A stretch of DNA of 64,000 nucleotides, from the NCBI RefSeq assembly GCF_963678975.1, contig NC_089276.1, positions 30,806,472 to 30,870,471 on the forward strand, written 5' to 3'. Under the pieces are notes generated by a model. That model ran no database searches, was not told where the DNA came from, and worked only from the letters and a program-made list of their open reading frames with translations. Positions 33,001-42,842 of the stretch are shown piece by piece (position 1 is the first letter of the stretch; the number at the start of each line of letters is the position of its first letter). The DNA comes from Dysidea avara (Eukaryota; Porifera; Demospongiae; Dictyoceratida; Dysideidae). Both the position numbers and the translations under genes were made by a program.

Positions 33001-35278
33001 CAAACATTTCCAATAAGTTGTTATGAAGTCAAAGTTAGTGGAATTTTCTGCTGATTGACTGATTGACTTACTGAAAAAAATTGAGCCTATAGCGTTATCC
33101 GTTATCAAGTTACACTTGTCTAAAGGTATCAGGTAGTAGTTAGTCACTGTTAGTTGTCGCAGGTGCCTTTTCCCTTGTACTTGTCATTATGGGCTATATA
33201 GATTTTCCATTGTAAACATTGGGTCTCAAATTAATGCCTAATGCAGATAATTCTGTGTGACGGCATAATTTACAAAAAGTGAACGTGTTTTATGGCTGTA
33301 ATTTTATTTTCAGTATAGTGGCTATGCATGCACACAATCGATTTCTTTGCTATTTCTACTGTCTAGTACTATAATTCCAAACCTATAGGCTGAAACTAAC
33401 TTTGGTAACACATTCCTTGGACACTATAGATAATGCTAGGACAATAAAAAGAAATTCAGAAATTGTGCAAACTAGGTGTGTGACAAATTATGCTGCAAAT
33501 CATTCATACACTTGATGCTGTGTACTGGTAACACAGTTCACGATGCTGTGTGTACTATTTCTTCAAAACATGGTTGTAATGGAATATGTCTTGTTCACTC
33601 TAGGCCAGAGCAGGTGACACAGGATCGTCGTATTGGAGAGGCTAATGTTGGTCATCAACTGCTAAAGAAGATGGGCTGGGAGGGGGCAGGGCTAGGTGCT
33701 GCACAGCAAGGTATACAGGACCCTATCAAGGGAGGGGAGGTACGGTCTCAAACTGATAAGTACAAGGTGAGCAGTGAGTGTGTTACTGTTACATATACTA
33801 TTTCTTTGGTTAAACGCCACACCTTCCATAGTAGCCATACTTGAGTGGTACCACCATCTATTTCAAAAATAAAGGCTTAAACATCGAGTATTGAGTGGTT
33901 GCCAATGTCGCAATAGTCACTGCATCAATTTTTTTTGGAAAATACTGTGGCGTTTAACTAAGTAAAACATGGCAACCATCTTGTGACCAAAATATAAAGA
34001 GTATTGCCTCAATATTGAGGCAACCTTATATAATTATTTGTGAGGCCATGAAGTGCAACTTATGTTATTGGTACTGTGATGAAGTGGTCTTATTTATAAG
34101 CTTTTCAGATCCAGTTGTTAGACAATATTTTCATCCGAAATTCATTTCATGACTTTGACAGAAGTTGACATGTGGTTTCATTAACCTCATAATATTTTTA
34201 CTACTGCAGCATGTGTTTTCTACTTAGGAGGCTCATTAAAGCAAAGCCTTACACAATCTTATGTCATTTCATATATGTATTAAGCATATGTACCTTCACT
34301 GCATGTGTAGTAGAACTTTGGCTATCCAAATATTGTTCAAGTAATTGAAACCCGTTCATACAGAGCTTCATTCTAATGCTAACACTTGAGCGAATAGAGC
34401 ATACACCTATTTAGTCATTTAAATTAATTTTGGAGAAACGAAGGTCCAAAGCTTGTGTCCTGGAGAATACAGAGTTTAAAATAGTGACAATCGGTCACAT
34501 GCTTTAGTCCAATTTCTTATTTTTGCTTGAGTAATGTATTGCTGGTGGTCTCATATAGATTCCACATCTAGTTTAGTGGTTGGGGGTAATATTGTATCGT
34601 AACAGAAATAAATGCTGCATTTTGAATAAACGCCAGGGCTCAAATGTCATAATTTCTAACAATTCCTTCCATACAGTGTTACAAATGATGAAGTGAAGAA
34701 CTTTTTAATTGAGTTCCTTTTTAAGCTTGAGTCTGTGAAGTATGCTGGAAGTTCTATACATGTTCCATAACAGAGTAGTGAAGGAGGTTTTTTATGGACC
34801 CAAGGGTATTTGTATATGGTAGCTTCTTGAAGTGAGAACAAGAATGTTTTGACATAAAAACTAGCCTTACCATGTATATACAAATTTTTGAGGTACGTAA
34901 TTTTTGCAGTTTAACAAATTTTGCAGTTTTAGTTTCAAGGATCACTTGTTTTTCACTCAGGTTACCTGCATAGCTAGTACCAATCCTGGTAATTGTTAAT
35001 TTTTGAGGGTGCAGCTAAAGCATCCTTCGAAAACTTGGTTGTACGTGGTAGTTTACTCAACTACTCTAATAGAACGTACAGTTTTGTCTTATTAAATGGT
35101 CGCTTTATATTTGATACTGTGGGTCTATAAAGCCATCAAATCAGGCTGTTCTGTTTGTTTATTAACGGGATTTTATTTACAGGGAGTCGGTACTGATATA
35201 ATTGATCCATTTGAAATGTTCCGTAAGAGTAAGAGCCATTCATATGGGAGAAGATCATCACCTCCAATGAGTAAGTGA
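15009..35278 (+). CDS. CHERP: CHERP, SURP / CID / G-patch splicing factor, ~956 aa, sixteen exons
   Basis: Exons: 15009-15036, 15092-15265, 15321-15568, 17538-17626, 18177-18254, 18456-18486, 19041-19121, 19356-19509, 19556-20580, 21029-21208, 22368-22501, 22550-22708, 22953-23003, 23048-23227, 33604-33766, 35183-35278. All phases close. Start MADIAKPPDELKN matches the family N-terminus. Domains: SURP at ~10-60 (NGPEFEQMT, DNPKFSFLFGGEHY), RNA polymerase II CTD-interacting (CID-like) domain at ~135-275 (NGKSWIFQF, LHVLYLINDIMD), a Pro-rich region with a tandem MDDRGP array (~385-530), the conserved DPKLIRLPPPQMPTERLLAA box, an RS domain (~790-855) and a G-patch at ~875-925 (MGWEGAGLGAAQQGIQDPIK). 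CHERP is a nuclear component of the 17S U2 snRNP that affects splicing; the vertebrate name comes from an older calcium-homeostasis role. Length is near the human 916. Intron 14 is 10.4 kb. The last codons overlap a perfect GTAAGT, so an alternative C-terminus is possible. A likely poly(A) signal AATAAA is at 35726. Confidence 0.93.
15610..15958. mobile_element. PIF/Harbinger-type MITE in CHERP intron 3
   Basis: TIRs begin GGCCACTTCAACTAAATCTT at 15610 and are mirrored at the right end (15929-15958); both continue into GTTTCTC. A TAA triplet flanks each side (15607-15609 and 15959-15961), matching the 3 bp TWA target duplication and GG-start TIR of PIF/Harbinger elements. CGACC repeats lie inside both ends. 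There is no transposase. Confidence 0.78.
16756..17126. mobile_element. hAT-type MITE with perfect 8 bp TSD, CHERP intron 3
   Basis: The ends TAGTGGT...ACCACTA are flanked by an exact duplication, GTCACTAG (16748-16755 and 17127-17134). The interior near both ends is rich in ATATCGA/TCGATA. The element is 371 bp with no coding capacity. Confidence 0.85.
19826..20268 (+). repeat. Coding tandem array, 21 bp unit (PxMDDRG) in CHERP exon 9
   Basis: About twenty in-frame copies of a 21 bp unit encode heptads of the type MDDRGPP/MDDRGPR. The central copies (19850-20090) are nearly identical; the outer ones are diverged or carry insertions. The open frames on the opposite strand here are shadows of this periodicity. 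Charge alternation (DD then R) with Pro/Gly predicts a disordered low-complexity segment. The human protein has a Pro/His-rich tract here rather than this array. Confidence 0.9.
21672..21877. repeat. MITE, 206 bp including TA ends, CHERP intron 10
   Basis: The left end TACCGTATAGTGGGAAATTT and the right end (through CCTCGAAAATTTCTGGCTGT then ACGGTA) are inverted copies for ~45 bp and share TTTTCGAGG(G/A)ATGAAA. TA at each terminus fits a Tc1/mariner-type target. It is non-coding. Confidence 0.75.
23468..23674 (-). repeat. 3' LTR of the Ty3/gypsy element
   Basis: On the - strand it starts TGTAAGACAG, immediately after a purine tract at 23675-23690, and ends ...GGAGTTTATA. About 125 bp (23471-23597) match the 5' LTR at 27697-27801, including a GTTACTTT/GTTGTAAGTG context. 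A G homopolymer at 23550-23567 interrupts it. ORF remnants of the 3' end of pol overlap its start. Confidence 0.75.
23675..26960 (-). pseudogene. Degenerate pol (protease, RT, RNase H, integrase)
   Basis: Protease: an LLLDLGAS segment near 26745 (the usual Ser/Thr of D-S/T-G is Leu) and a downstream ILGCDFL. RT: APAVYVPKPSGEIR near 26110, KLDLHSAYR near 25970, then in-frame stops; the active-site box YVDD is near 25780 and GLVNFYHRF near 25550. RNase H region: FKWEATHQQAFD near 25435. Integrase: a C-x2-C zinc half near 24630, VAVDIL near 24560, HSDQ near 24400, and a final Glu in the NER near 24285, so the D-D-E residues are traceable. C-terminal integrase/GPY-like sequence lies at 23700-24095 (GKLDPRWTGPWIV). 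At least four frame breaks make it non-functional. Confidence 0.85.
26845..27672 (-). pseudogene. Degenerate gag with two CCHC zinc knuckles
   Basis: The N-terminal part (27402-27672) has the Ty3-type capsid-like run RLWFKRFKLCAAANEWD, ending with LKKAILDRLNPD. After a frame break, two retroviral-type zinc knuckles follow at 26940-27030: CFNCGRLGHLARNC and CFNCGRTGHVARDC (C-x2-C-x4-H-x4-C). The distance from the primer site is only a few codons, so this frame should begin just 3' of it. It is broken by stops between the two parts. Confidence 0.8.
27673..27690 (-). other. Retrotransposon primer-binding site, tRNA-Phe type
   Basis: The - strand reads TGGTGCCGAAACCCGGGA two bases after the 5' LTR end. 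This is the exact complement of the last 18 nt (CCA included) of eukaryotic tRNA-Phe, recognised from the GCCGAAA acceptor stem. It fixes the LTR boundary and the orientation of the element. Confidence 0.85.
27691..27925 (-). repeat. 5' LTR of the Ty3/gypsy element (outer edge uncertain)
   Basis: It ends ...GGAGTTTACAT next to the primer site. Positions 27697-27801 match the 3' LTR; beyond this it passes into (TG)n sequence with no counterpart in the other LTR, so the true start is inferred only. Confidence 0.6.
27799..27912. repeat. (TG)n microsatellite with periodic CATGGG interruptions
   Basis: TG runs of 16-22 bases are separated by GCATGGG at roughly 28-30 bp spacing (27817, 27840, 27863, 27890), so it is both a dinucleotide repeat and a minisatellite. 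The His/Thr-rich open frames opposite are artefacts of it. Confidence 0.9.
28062..28840. repeat. Diverged interspersed repeat with ~160-190 bp internal periodicity
   Basis: It begins near ACACGGTAGTGTGTCGTGCG and shows four diverged phrases of the type CGGAGTTATGACC at about 28261, 28452, 28610 and 28799. Each is preceded by a GAATCCGAT/GAATCGGGAT-like block. It is richer in G+C than its surroundings. Open frames on both strands are short and I recognise no protein. Confidence 0.45.
28934..32085. repeat. Tandem satellite array, ~31 bp unit, ~100 copies
   Basis: Units share the core GTAGAGAGTTCAGCT followed by one of several variant tails: ACAAACAAATCACCCT, AGAAGAAGTTACCTT, ACAAAGAAACCACCAT, ATGAACAGATCACCCT and AGAAACAAGTCACCCT. 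Unit length is 30-31 bp with occasional truncated units. Longer blocks repeat: the stretch from ~30226 recurs at ~30713, and the one at ~30476 recurs at ~31002, indicating higher-order duplication. There is no long open frame. It begins just after a TACTCTAATAGAACAGTCA motif (28849). Confidence 0.95.
32263..32293. repeat. Short GC-rich hairpin
   Basis: CCCCAAAGC and GGCC face their complements across a 3 bp ATA loop. It sits 25 bp left of the large palindrome and may be part of the same foldback element's end. Confidence 0.55.
32318..32649. repeat. 332 bp near-perfect palindrome (foldback element)
   Basis: The two 166 bp arms are reverse complements centred at 32483/32484 with only a few mismatches (e.g. 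TTTTGTGCC against TTTGGTGCC near the centre). Because of the symmetry, each strand carries the same 69-codon open frame (32324-32533 - and 32434-32643 +), which is not evidence for a gene. High arm identity implies recent formation or ongoing conversion. Confidence 0.92.
32650..33603. other. Right part of CHERP intron 14, nothing notable
   Basis: Unique-looking AT-rich sequence up to the exon 15 acceptor. No domain or repeat was recognised. Confidence 0.4.
33810..33957. repeat. Small MITE with TTAA ends, CHERP intron 15
   Basis: TTAAACGCCAC (33810-33820) faces GTGGCGTTTAA (33947-33957). TTAA at both ends is the piggyBac-type target, but the inverted repeats are short and the family is uncertain. 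Confidence 0.4.
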
Positions 35279-36068
35279 TACCAGAACATTTAGCCGCTCC
35301 ATGTACACATGATGGAGCACATGATCATCACATGTAGTACTGTTTGTATGAGAGTTAGTGTAGAGGTGTGCCAATTAAATATGATTGATTTACGTACAAG
35401 CGATGAACAAGGCCATAGCATCTATCAACTGTCTCTGTGCTCTAAATCAATTTATAAAATACTACTAGTGACTAAAACTAACCAGAAAACTGGATTTGTA
35501 AAATTAAAAGTTGAACTAAAATGTGCAAGACTTTTGCAGATTTACATGTTTGACAGGCAGCGTTCATCCAATCTTCTTTTAGGAATGGTGATCTTATTAC
35601 TTATCATGAAACAATTTATCTGCATTTCAACATAACAAAGATCCCACCCGCTAAGAGCATTGAATGATTTTGTTTCTTTTCACAAGATAATTATTGCTGT
35701 CCTATTGAATCCTCAGCTTGTGATGAATAAAAAGGTGTCAAATTTTAAATGAATTAAGTACAGCTGAGTATTTTTTCATTGTTACTATATGTATACGTGA
35801 ACGAGGAAGATGTACTGCATGAAGTTGTGGATTATCATTTAATACCAAAATTTTACAATGAGTAAAACAGTGTTTGTAACTTTTAGACAGCTTTTAACAG
35901 TTCTTTCACTATGAGAGCTTGATTAACAGACATGCCTAAAATCCACTATACTGGATAATGCGTTTTCATTGATTGCGTTTTTAGTTTAAAACAGTTGCTA
36001 GTTTAAGGGATACTATTGAAAGTCAACATCTCAAATTTATATGTGTTGTTGCTGTGTGTACTGCAAAA
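35279..36068. other. CHERP 3' flank
   Basis: Probable 3' UTR and downstream spacer. AATAAA at 35726-35731 is the best poly(A) signal candidate, 448 bp after the stop. No other gene is seen. Confidence 0.5.
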
Positions 36069-36712
36069 CAGTGTTGAAACTAGGTCAATACCGCTGACCC
36101 AGATGTGACCCAGATTATAAAATAAAAAAAACTGAGGCGTGTGCCAAGAGCTACATTTTGGGTGCTCGACTACCGTGACTACTGTGTTAAGTACAAGAGT
36201 AGCTTTATGAAAACTAAACAGATAAGGTTTATTTTTAATGGTGAAGTCAGTGGGTATGTTTCCACGTAAGTTTGCAGAGTGTGTTTGTGCATACCTATAA
36301 ACTTCAACACACTGTACTGATAAATTAGCATGGCTCCTTGTATGCTTACAAACAGTATCACACATCCCAATATTAAAGTGGACATTGCTCATAAAAGTAG
36401 CTTTAGACTAGTCCATGTCTTGTACAAATATCCATCGATTAGTAAGCATGGAACCCGCTGGACATTGATCATGCATACTTAGTTACCTACAGACTGCAAT
36501 ATTACTGGAGTGGCTCGTGAAAGAAACTGGGTTGCAACAGGCAGGACTGGACCATGAGTTAATGCACTTCGATATTGTCAACAAATTAAGTAATTTCACA
36601 CTTGATCCAATCTGGGTCAGACCTATATAATCTGTGAAGCAGGTCAGACCTTGATGTCCCCGACGAAATGTGACCTGGTTGACCCAAAGGGCTGAACTCG
36701 GTTTCAACGCTG
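36069..36712. mobile_element. hAT-type non-autonomous element, 644 bp
   Basis: The ends CAGTGTTGAAACTAGGTCA and (reverse complement) CAGCGTTGAAACCGAGTTCA are flanked by CTGCAAAA (36061-36068) and TTGCAAAA (36713-36720), an 8 bp duplication with one change. It has GTGACC repeats inside both ends. Internal - strand frames (36003-36392) have no recognisable transposase. Confidence 0.78.
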
Positions 36713-37970
36713 TTGCAAAACTACATATTATAGAATATTGATAAGAGTGTTGTGGTATATTGTTATGTATTGTTGTGGGACTCTTCCAGCATGAATTTGT
36801 TTGCTATTAAAACTTGGTTATTATCACTTTAGCATGACGATAGTCCATCATCCTCTACAAGATACACACATACAACTATTCTAGTAGTATAGATTCATCC
36901 TCTATTGTGTATGTATGTCCATATTATCATAATGAAAATATTGCATACATTTATTATCATACTGCAACTTTGAATTGCTAGCATGACGGTGACAATGGTC
37001 ACTTCCACACTTAGTATTCCTATCTATTGCAAGTATAGCAAGTATAACTCACTGATTTTTAGTGATTATGAAGTACCATTCAGTGATCACACTGCTAATG
37101 TAGCATGCTATGATGCATGACCCTATTCCAAACTAGCAAACTCAAGCCTCCCAACCCATTAGCCTGTTGGCTCCAGTTTTGTATAACGTCAGGGACTTTT
37201 TCTTGGAATTCCCCTTCTATTGAAAGTGAGTAATTACATCTATATACCAAAACAAGAACACTAATTTAATAATTCTATTGCTGATATTCTTTCTTTGTAC
37301 ACAACCTATAAAAGATGATGCACACATTCTTGTATTCAATGATTACTATGTATCATTGTGTAAAAGTACCATTTGCACTGGAACAATGTAACGGTAATTT
37401 GTTACTAGAGGTGGGCAGCTATGATGTAGAGCTGTAAGTCGACTACAATAATTGGATGATCAAGTGTTCATTGTTGAGGGCAATTTAGTTTGAAGCATAT
37501 ATACAACTGACATGGATGCTACTCTGGGGGTCAGGAAATTTCTACTGTAGGTAATACTCCTGACTATAAGCTTTCCCAATATCCGTCTCCCAAGTACCAA
37601 ACTTCAGCTATAGTGCATCATCTTACACCTATGCTTCTATCAATGTGTATTCCCTATAGGGCAAAGGTAAGGTTGTAGTGGGGTTCAACAATTATTTAAC
37701 ACAGGATGTCAAATGTGTATGCATATACATAATATACCCTATGGTGGGGCAATGCTGTGATCAAATTCCATATAGATCTGTATCTCTGTCAAATTATTTG
37801 GGCTATTTGACAAAACGTGTTGCTGGTTACCAAAGTATTAGTATTAATGCTCAATATAAACAAAGGAGTTAATGTCTGTGTGCTAAGAACCTTTTGTTCT
37901 GTCCATGCATATCCAAAGTAGATATCTTCTAATACTTAATTTGATTTGAGACTCACACTGTTAATGTTGC
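36713..37970. other. No supported gene
   Basis: AT-rich spacer with short frames only. Confidence 0.4.
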
Positions 37971-38270
37971 TAGAGGTGTACCAATATGGAGATTTCCGAT
38001 ATCTGAACATAAAAGGTTTTTGGTATGAACACTGCAATAAACATTTAAAATGTGGCAAAACACTTAAAAGGTGGTCACATAAACCTATATAAAAAAAGAA
38101 AAGGTGAAGTGTCTAATGCTGACCATAGTGAAAACCTTTGGAACTTGAGACTCCTGCTTTAACCAATGTGCTACAAGATCGACTATGCAGTGTTTTGGAC
38201 TATTGTAGTACTTGTGTGTAATATCTAGATCTGCTAAAATCACCCATACCAATATTGGGGTGCACCTCTA
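37971..38270. mobile_element. hAT-like MITE, 300 bp, 5 bp TSD
   Basis: TAGAGGTGTACC... at the left and ...TGCACCTCTA at the right are inverted repeats (~16 bp including a CCAATAT block). GTTGC flanks both sides (37966-37970 and 38271-38275). It is non-coding. Confidence 0.68.
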
Positions 38271-39120
38271 GTTGCCACACAATTTCTTTTAGGAGGGAGC
38301 CTTCTCTCTTGTTATTATCTTGCCATAATATCAATTTTCATTTAATTCAGCCAGTTTTGTATAATATACAGTTGTTTATTTCTCTTTTGTTGTAGGAGGG
38401 ATTAAGTTAGGTGTAATAAAATTCATGTGTGCTCTATGTCCCATAAGTTACACTAGTTATGAAGAATACTAAGCTTATCCTCTCTGGATGATAACGTCAC
38501 CTCAATGAGTTTTAGTCTGTCAGCTTGCTTACGCATCATGACGGAGGCAGGTACACCAACATAATAAAGGCTAAATATTGCAGTGCAGCAGTGTTCTGAA
38601 TATACTTTCTATTGTGTACTTCAAGGTTGACATTATGTATGATCAGATTAAGTTTTCTCTTCCAAAACAATATTTGCAGCCTCTATCGAAATTGACGAAA
38701 TAGTAATTATTTGCTGTGGGGTGTTTCTCAAAGTGGCCAAGAGCTTTTGGTAAGTGCATTGTCGAGTTCCTGTTTTTATCAGTACACTATCACATTCACA
38801 GCAACAAAAAGCAGGAAGGTACTCAGCACTATATGTATAATGTACATAATATCTATGTCAGCACTAATTTCAACACAACTACTGTGCTGCCATCTTTTGC
38901 ACCATGCAGGCACATTCAAGGGAGTTGTCAATAACTGGTATATTGTATGTAATACAAGACTTGCATTTAGTGAGGTCAAACAACCCAAAGTTATTTACCT
39001 TTCTGCAACCAGTTGAAAGTTATCAATGCAGTTACTAATCCAAAAACCAATGTAATTTCAATTAGGAGTGAGCCAGCATACATCAAAGGTTATGTCTCGT
39101 GTTATTATTTGGCATGCTGA

Positions 39121-39770
39121 ATGTTAATTGCCCCCACAGACATATAGTGGGGGCCAGCTTGCAGTCGAAACCACTATGATCAAACAACTGATTATAAGTA
39201 AGCCAATTGAATCAATTAAAGATTTGGGAATTGTGATCACTACAGACCTTTCTTGGACTGAACACTACAAGTCAAGGTACAACTTAATAATACCAAGGGC
39301 CTACAAGTCTATCTGGCATACTTTACTGGTAACACTTCATGTGATTTGCTCCTACTGTTCATAGTTAGCCATGGCGACCAAGTCATATTCAAGACTGACA
39401 TACTGTTATTGGAAAGAGTCCAATGGAGATCCACCTACCATACTAGAATTTTAAATTTGTCACTGCTCCTTTAATGTATGTTTATGAATTAAATGATCTG
39501 ATGTTCTTTATCAAATCTTCAAAAACAGCCATCCTCTTCTTTTGACATTTACTAAGTGGCTTATAAGTTCAACAATAGTATAACATGATTGTCGACCCAT
39601 TCAAGCATATCCATTTTACTTCCATACTTGTGGAATGCTCTTCCACCTCTGGATTTATCATTGTCTAACATTTTTGGTCAAACTTTCTTAGACATTTCGG
39701 TTGATGATAACACTTGTAGTTCAGTTTCATGTTGTGTGTACCCTTGCTGTTATTCAACCCCCACACCTCC
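39121..39770 (+). pseudogene. Decayed LINE fragment (3' part of reverse transcriptase ORF)
   Basis: A translated piece KDLGIVITTDLSWTEHYKSR (39214-39273) is the post-RT segment typical of non-LTR elements; a second frame at 39580-39700 carries LLPYLWNALPPLDLSL, the usual C-terminal box. The two are separated by frame breaks and about 300 bp of degraded sequence. It is a different subfamily from the LINEs at 41,044 and 61,682. Confidence 0.65.
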
Positions 39771-40463
39771 ATATATATATAGAGAGAGAGATAGACGTCT
39801 TGTTTTGCTAAGACAATATACAACTTAAGTACAGGGGTATAGATTCAGGCGTACCATGCACTGGGTGGACAGTACAGGAGCCCTGGCAAGACTTACACTA
39901 TTAAATTACAATACAAAATAATTCTAGTGTGCAGAAAAGTTCAGTTTAGGCAAACTGATAAGTCCCAGTCTGGGGAGGCTCTAGAATAAAAATACTGTAT
40001 GAGCATGAGACAGAAATGCAAGCAGCCTGCTCAAACAGGGGTCTTGTATAGTCTTCTTTGTCACTTCACAAGCATTGTCTAGCTACTTGGGCATTTGTGG
40101 CATAAAATGGCCTAAACAACTAATCTTAATGGAAATGAGATTAACAGATAATCCAGAAGCTGAAGGTCATATTGTAAACAGCTGTACCGGTCTTCCTTCT
40201 GAGCTCTATAGCAACCAAAAGATGTTGCTGGGTATTGATGGGAGTTGTCGATATAATTATTGTAACCATAATAACTGCAGCAAAATCGGTAAGTGCAGTA
40301 CTAACGTAGCTAGTTACGGTAATTTATTAATTTTTTTCTTTTTTTTTCCTCCGGCCCTAATGGCACTCCCTTCCTCCCACACATCTCTATAGAATGCTAA
40401 CAAAATATTTGAAAAATTAATTATAACCTACAGAAAAGAACCTACACAGAACCTACAGCATGC

Positions 40464-41043
40464 CCAGGGTTCAATGGGCAGGCAGGTTCCCCTCAGCGAC
40501 AGCAAGATCAACTGCTGGAGTCACACACGGACACTTGGATCTTGAGCGTGATCCTCTGATGCACATAACTGAAGAACGGAGCAAGGAAAACCCCAAACTA
40601 CAACGGAGCCAGCCCATCACCACAGAATATGGGGAATTCCACTTCTCGCTCAGCAGGCGGGCAAGATGTTTATAAGTGGTGGTGGCAGCCCTTCCCATGC
40701 CACCTGAAGTGGAAAAAACAAGGGGGGTAAAGGTTAAAAACTCCCATGCTCCACCTCCCGAATCCGTTCCTCATAGGCACGATGTTTCTCTAGTTCATGT
40801 TTTCGAAAAGCAGTAGATAGCGTAGAGGAACGATTAGAAGCTGCAAAACAGTTAAAAACCCTCACATCAAAGAAGGTATGGTGGTGTAGGCACCTCCAAA
40901 AGCCGGAAGCCCTGATGTCTACCCTTGCGTCATCATCTTGAATGGCAGAGCGATAATGTAAGGTCTCACCAGACAAAGGGTGCAGCTGTGGTTCAATCTG
41001 GACATTATGGCAGACTTCAGACATCAAACTAGCTGTCAGATTC
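40464..41043 (-). pseudogene. Restriction-like endonuclease part of the RT-RLE element
   Basis: 41043-40734 resumes with NLTASLMSEVCHNV and reads through the DIRASGFW...FFDVRVF endonuclease-like core. A frameshift near 40735 moves to the frame of 40698-40471, which ends in a conserved-looking block GWLRCSLGFSLLRSSVMCI. The endonuclease assignment rests on motif pattern only. Confidence 0.65.
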
Positions 41044-42842
41044 TTTTTTTTAATTTTTTTTTAATGTTATTTAGACAGGGAGACAGCATCAGCAAAAGCT
41101 GTTTTTCAGCTGTGCCCTGAACAAGCATACAAAACAATATAGGTACATATATACACACAATTAACTAAATATGACTTAAATAAGCTAGCTTAAAGCTATT
41201 TAATGAGTTCATCTCAGTGATTGAGGTAGGCAGGCTGTTCCATATAGTTGTGCCACGATAATATAGACTTCGTTTGCCATAGTTTAATCGCACAGCAGGT
41301 ACATACAAACGATGGACATTACGCCCTGCATGACCTGTGACGGATAAAGCAGACCTGAATGTGGAAAGTAAGTAGGAGGGTGATAGCCTTTTTAAGATTT
41401 TGTATACTTGTATGGCAGTATGAAATCTGCGACGTTCAACTAAAGTAAGATTAAATGCAGAAGATCTGGCAGAGTCATATGATGAAAACCGTGAATGAAG
41501 TCTTTCCAGTCTCTTAAGATGGCCAACATTAGTAGGTACCCATACAACATCACAATAGTCAATTATAGGTAAAACATGGGCCTGATATAATAATTTCATC
41601 ACAGTAGGAGTGAGTGGCTTAAGGCGATTAATTGAATATAATTTGCCACGAACCCTCTGTAAAACATACTCCACATGTTGGTGCCAAGTTAAATGTTGGT
41701 CAATGTAAACTCCTAATAGGCACCGGCCTATTATGCCCGAAATTTTACCTATTATGCTTTTGAGCATTGCTCAAAAATTAAGCCTATTATGCTCAAAATT
41801 ATGCTTTCAAAATCAAGATTATGCTCTAGAAGTGACTGTTTTATTAGAGTATATCAGCCTTTCCTAGCTGCTCTATTAGAGTAAGTGACTGCTCTATTAG
41901 AGTATCTCGATCTTATTTCTGCAAAGTGTGAATAACCAACAAAGAAACGGTTTAATAAGTTATATTACGTGTTTTCGATTATAAAATGCACTAATAATAC
42001 TATTGGCAGTGAATATTTGCTTTCTTTCAGGCGCGCGTATTGCGCATTTAATTAATTTTTCAAACATCGTCCCTATTATGCTGGCAATATGCTTGATGCT
42101 TTTGGTCACCTATTATGCTTTAAATTATTCCGGCATAATCGGGCGGTGCCTAACTCCTAAGTATCGCACAGTAGAAACCTGTTGTAGTGGTAAACTGTCA
42201 AGTGATAGGTGTAGGGTTTTCCCAGAAATACGCTGTCGGGTCCCAATGAGCATAGACGAGGACTTTGGAACACTCAGTTTCAACTTGTTGGCAACCAACC
42301 ATATAAAAAGTTGTGTAACAGCACGCTGTAGAATGCACTCCAATTGTCTGAAGTCACTATGACAATAATGCAGCTCTGTATCATCAGCATATAAATTGAC
42401 ATCAACATCAGTAATGGCAGTTGGAAGATCATTAACATAAATGGAAAATAGCAACGGGCCAAGAATAGAGCCTTGAGGCACACCAACTTTAACCTCACCC
42501 TTAGCTGACAAAGTTCCATGCAGGGAAACCCGCTGAAATCTGCCATACAAAAAACTTTGCATCCACTTGAGAGCATCTCCCCTAACACCATAGCATGTCA
42601 ACTTCTTAAGCAATATCTCATGGTCAACACAGTCAAAAGCTTTAGCTAAATCAAGAAACACTGCACCAACATACTTTCCATCATCTATTGCCTTGAGCCA
42701 TGAATCAGTAACACATAACAAAACATCCTGTGTAGAGTGCCCAGGACGAAAACCAGATTGTTCTGTAGAAAGAAGTTCATATTTGAGTAAATGACCAACC
42801 ATTGCATCAAAAACAAGTCGCTCCAAAATCTTTGAAGCAACA
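41044..42842 (-). mobile_element. 5'-truncated LINE (non-LTR retrotransposon) with poly(A) tail
   Basis: The RT begins at ASKILERLVF and contains FLDLAKAFDCVDHEILL, GVPQGSILGPLLFSIYVND and YADD, then the post-RT region to SLPTSITEMNSLNSFKLAYL. The - strand 3' end is an A-rich tail (41044-41066). Flanks GAATCTTAC and GAATCTGAC (about 42843-42853 and 41034-41043) look like a ~9 bp target duplication. The family resembles CR1/L2/jockey-type LINEs; the clade is not resolved. It is interrupted by a hAT MITE. Confidence 0.82.
41717..42152. mobile_element. hAT MITE inside the LINE, 436 bp, perfect 8 bp TSD
   Basis: The ends TAGGCACCGGCC...ATTATGCC and the reverse complement TAGGCACCGCCC...ATTATGCC lie between exact copies of ACTCCTAA (41709-41716 and 42153-42160). 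Taking out the element and one duplication makes the LINE reading frame continuous through YLGVYID. The interior has several CCTATTATG phrases and three CTCTATTAGAGTA-type motifs (41843-41912). Confidence 0.92.

Larger units (their letters stand above)
23228..33603 (+). other. Intron 14 of CHERP, 10.4 kb, filled with repeats
   Basis: The donor GTAAGT (23228) and the acceptor before 33604 bracket an intron far larger than its neighbours; the other CHERP introns run from about 45 bp to about 2 kb. From left to right it holds an antisense Ty3/gypsy element, a TG microsatellite, a diverged repeat block, a 3.1 kb tandem array and a foldback element. No host gene is seen inside. Confidence 0.9.
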
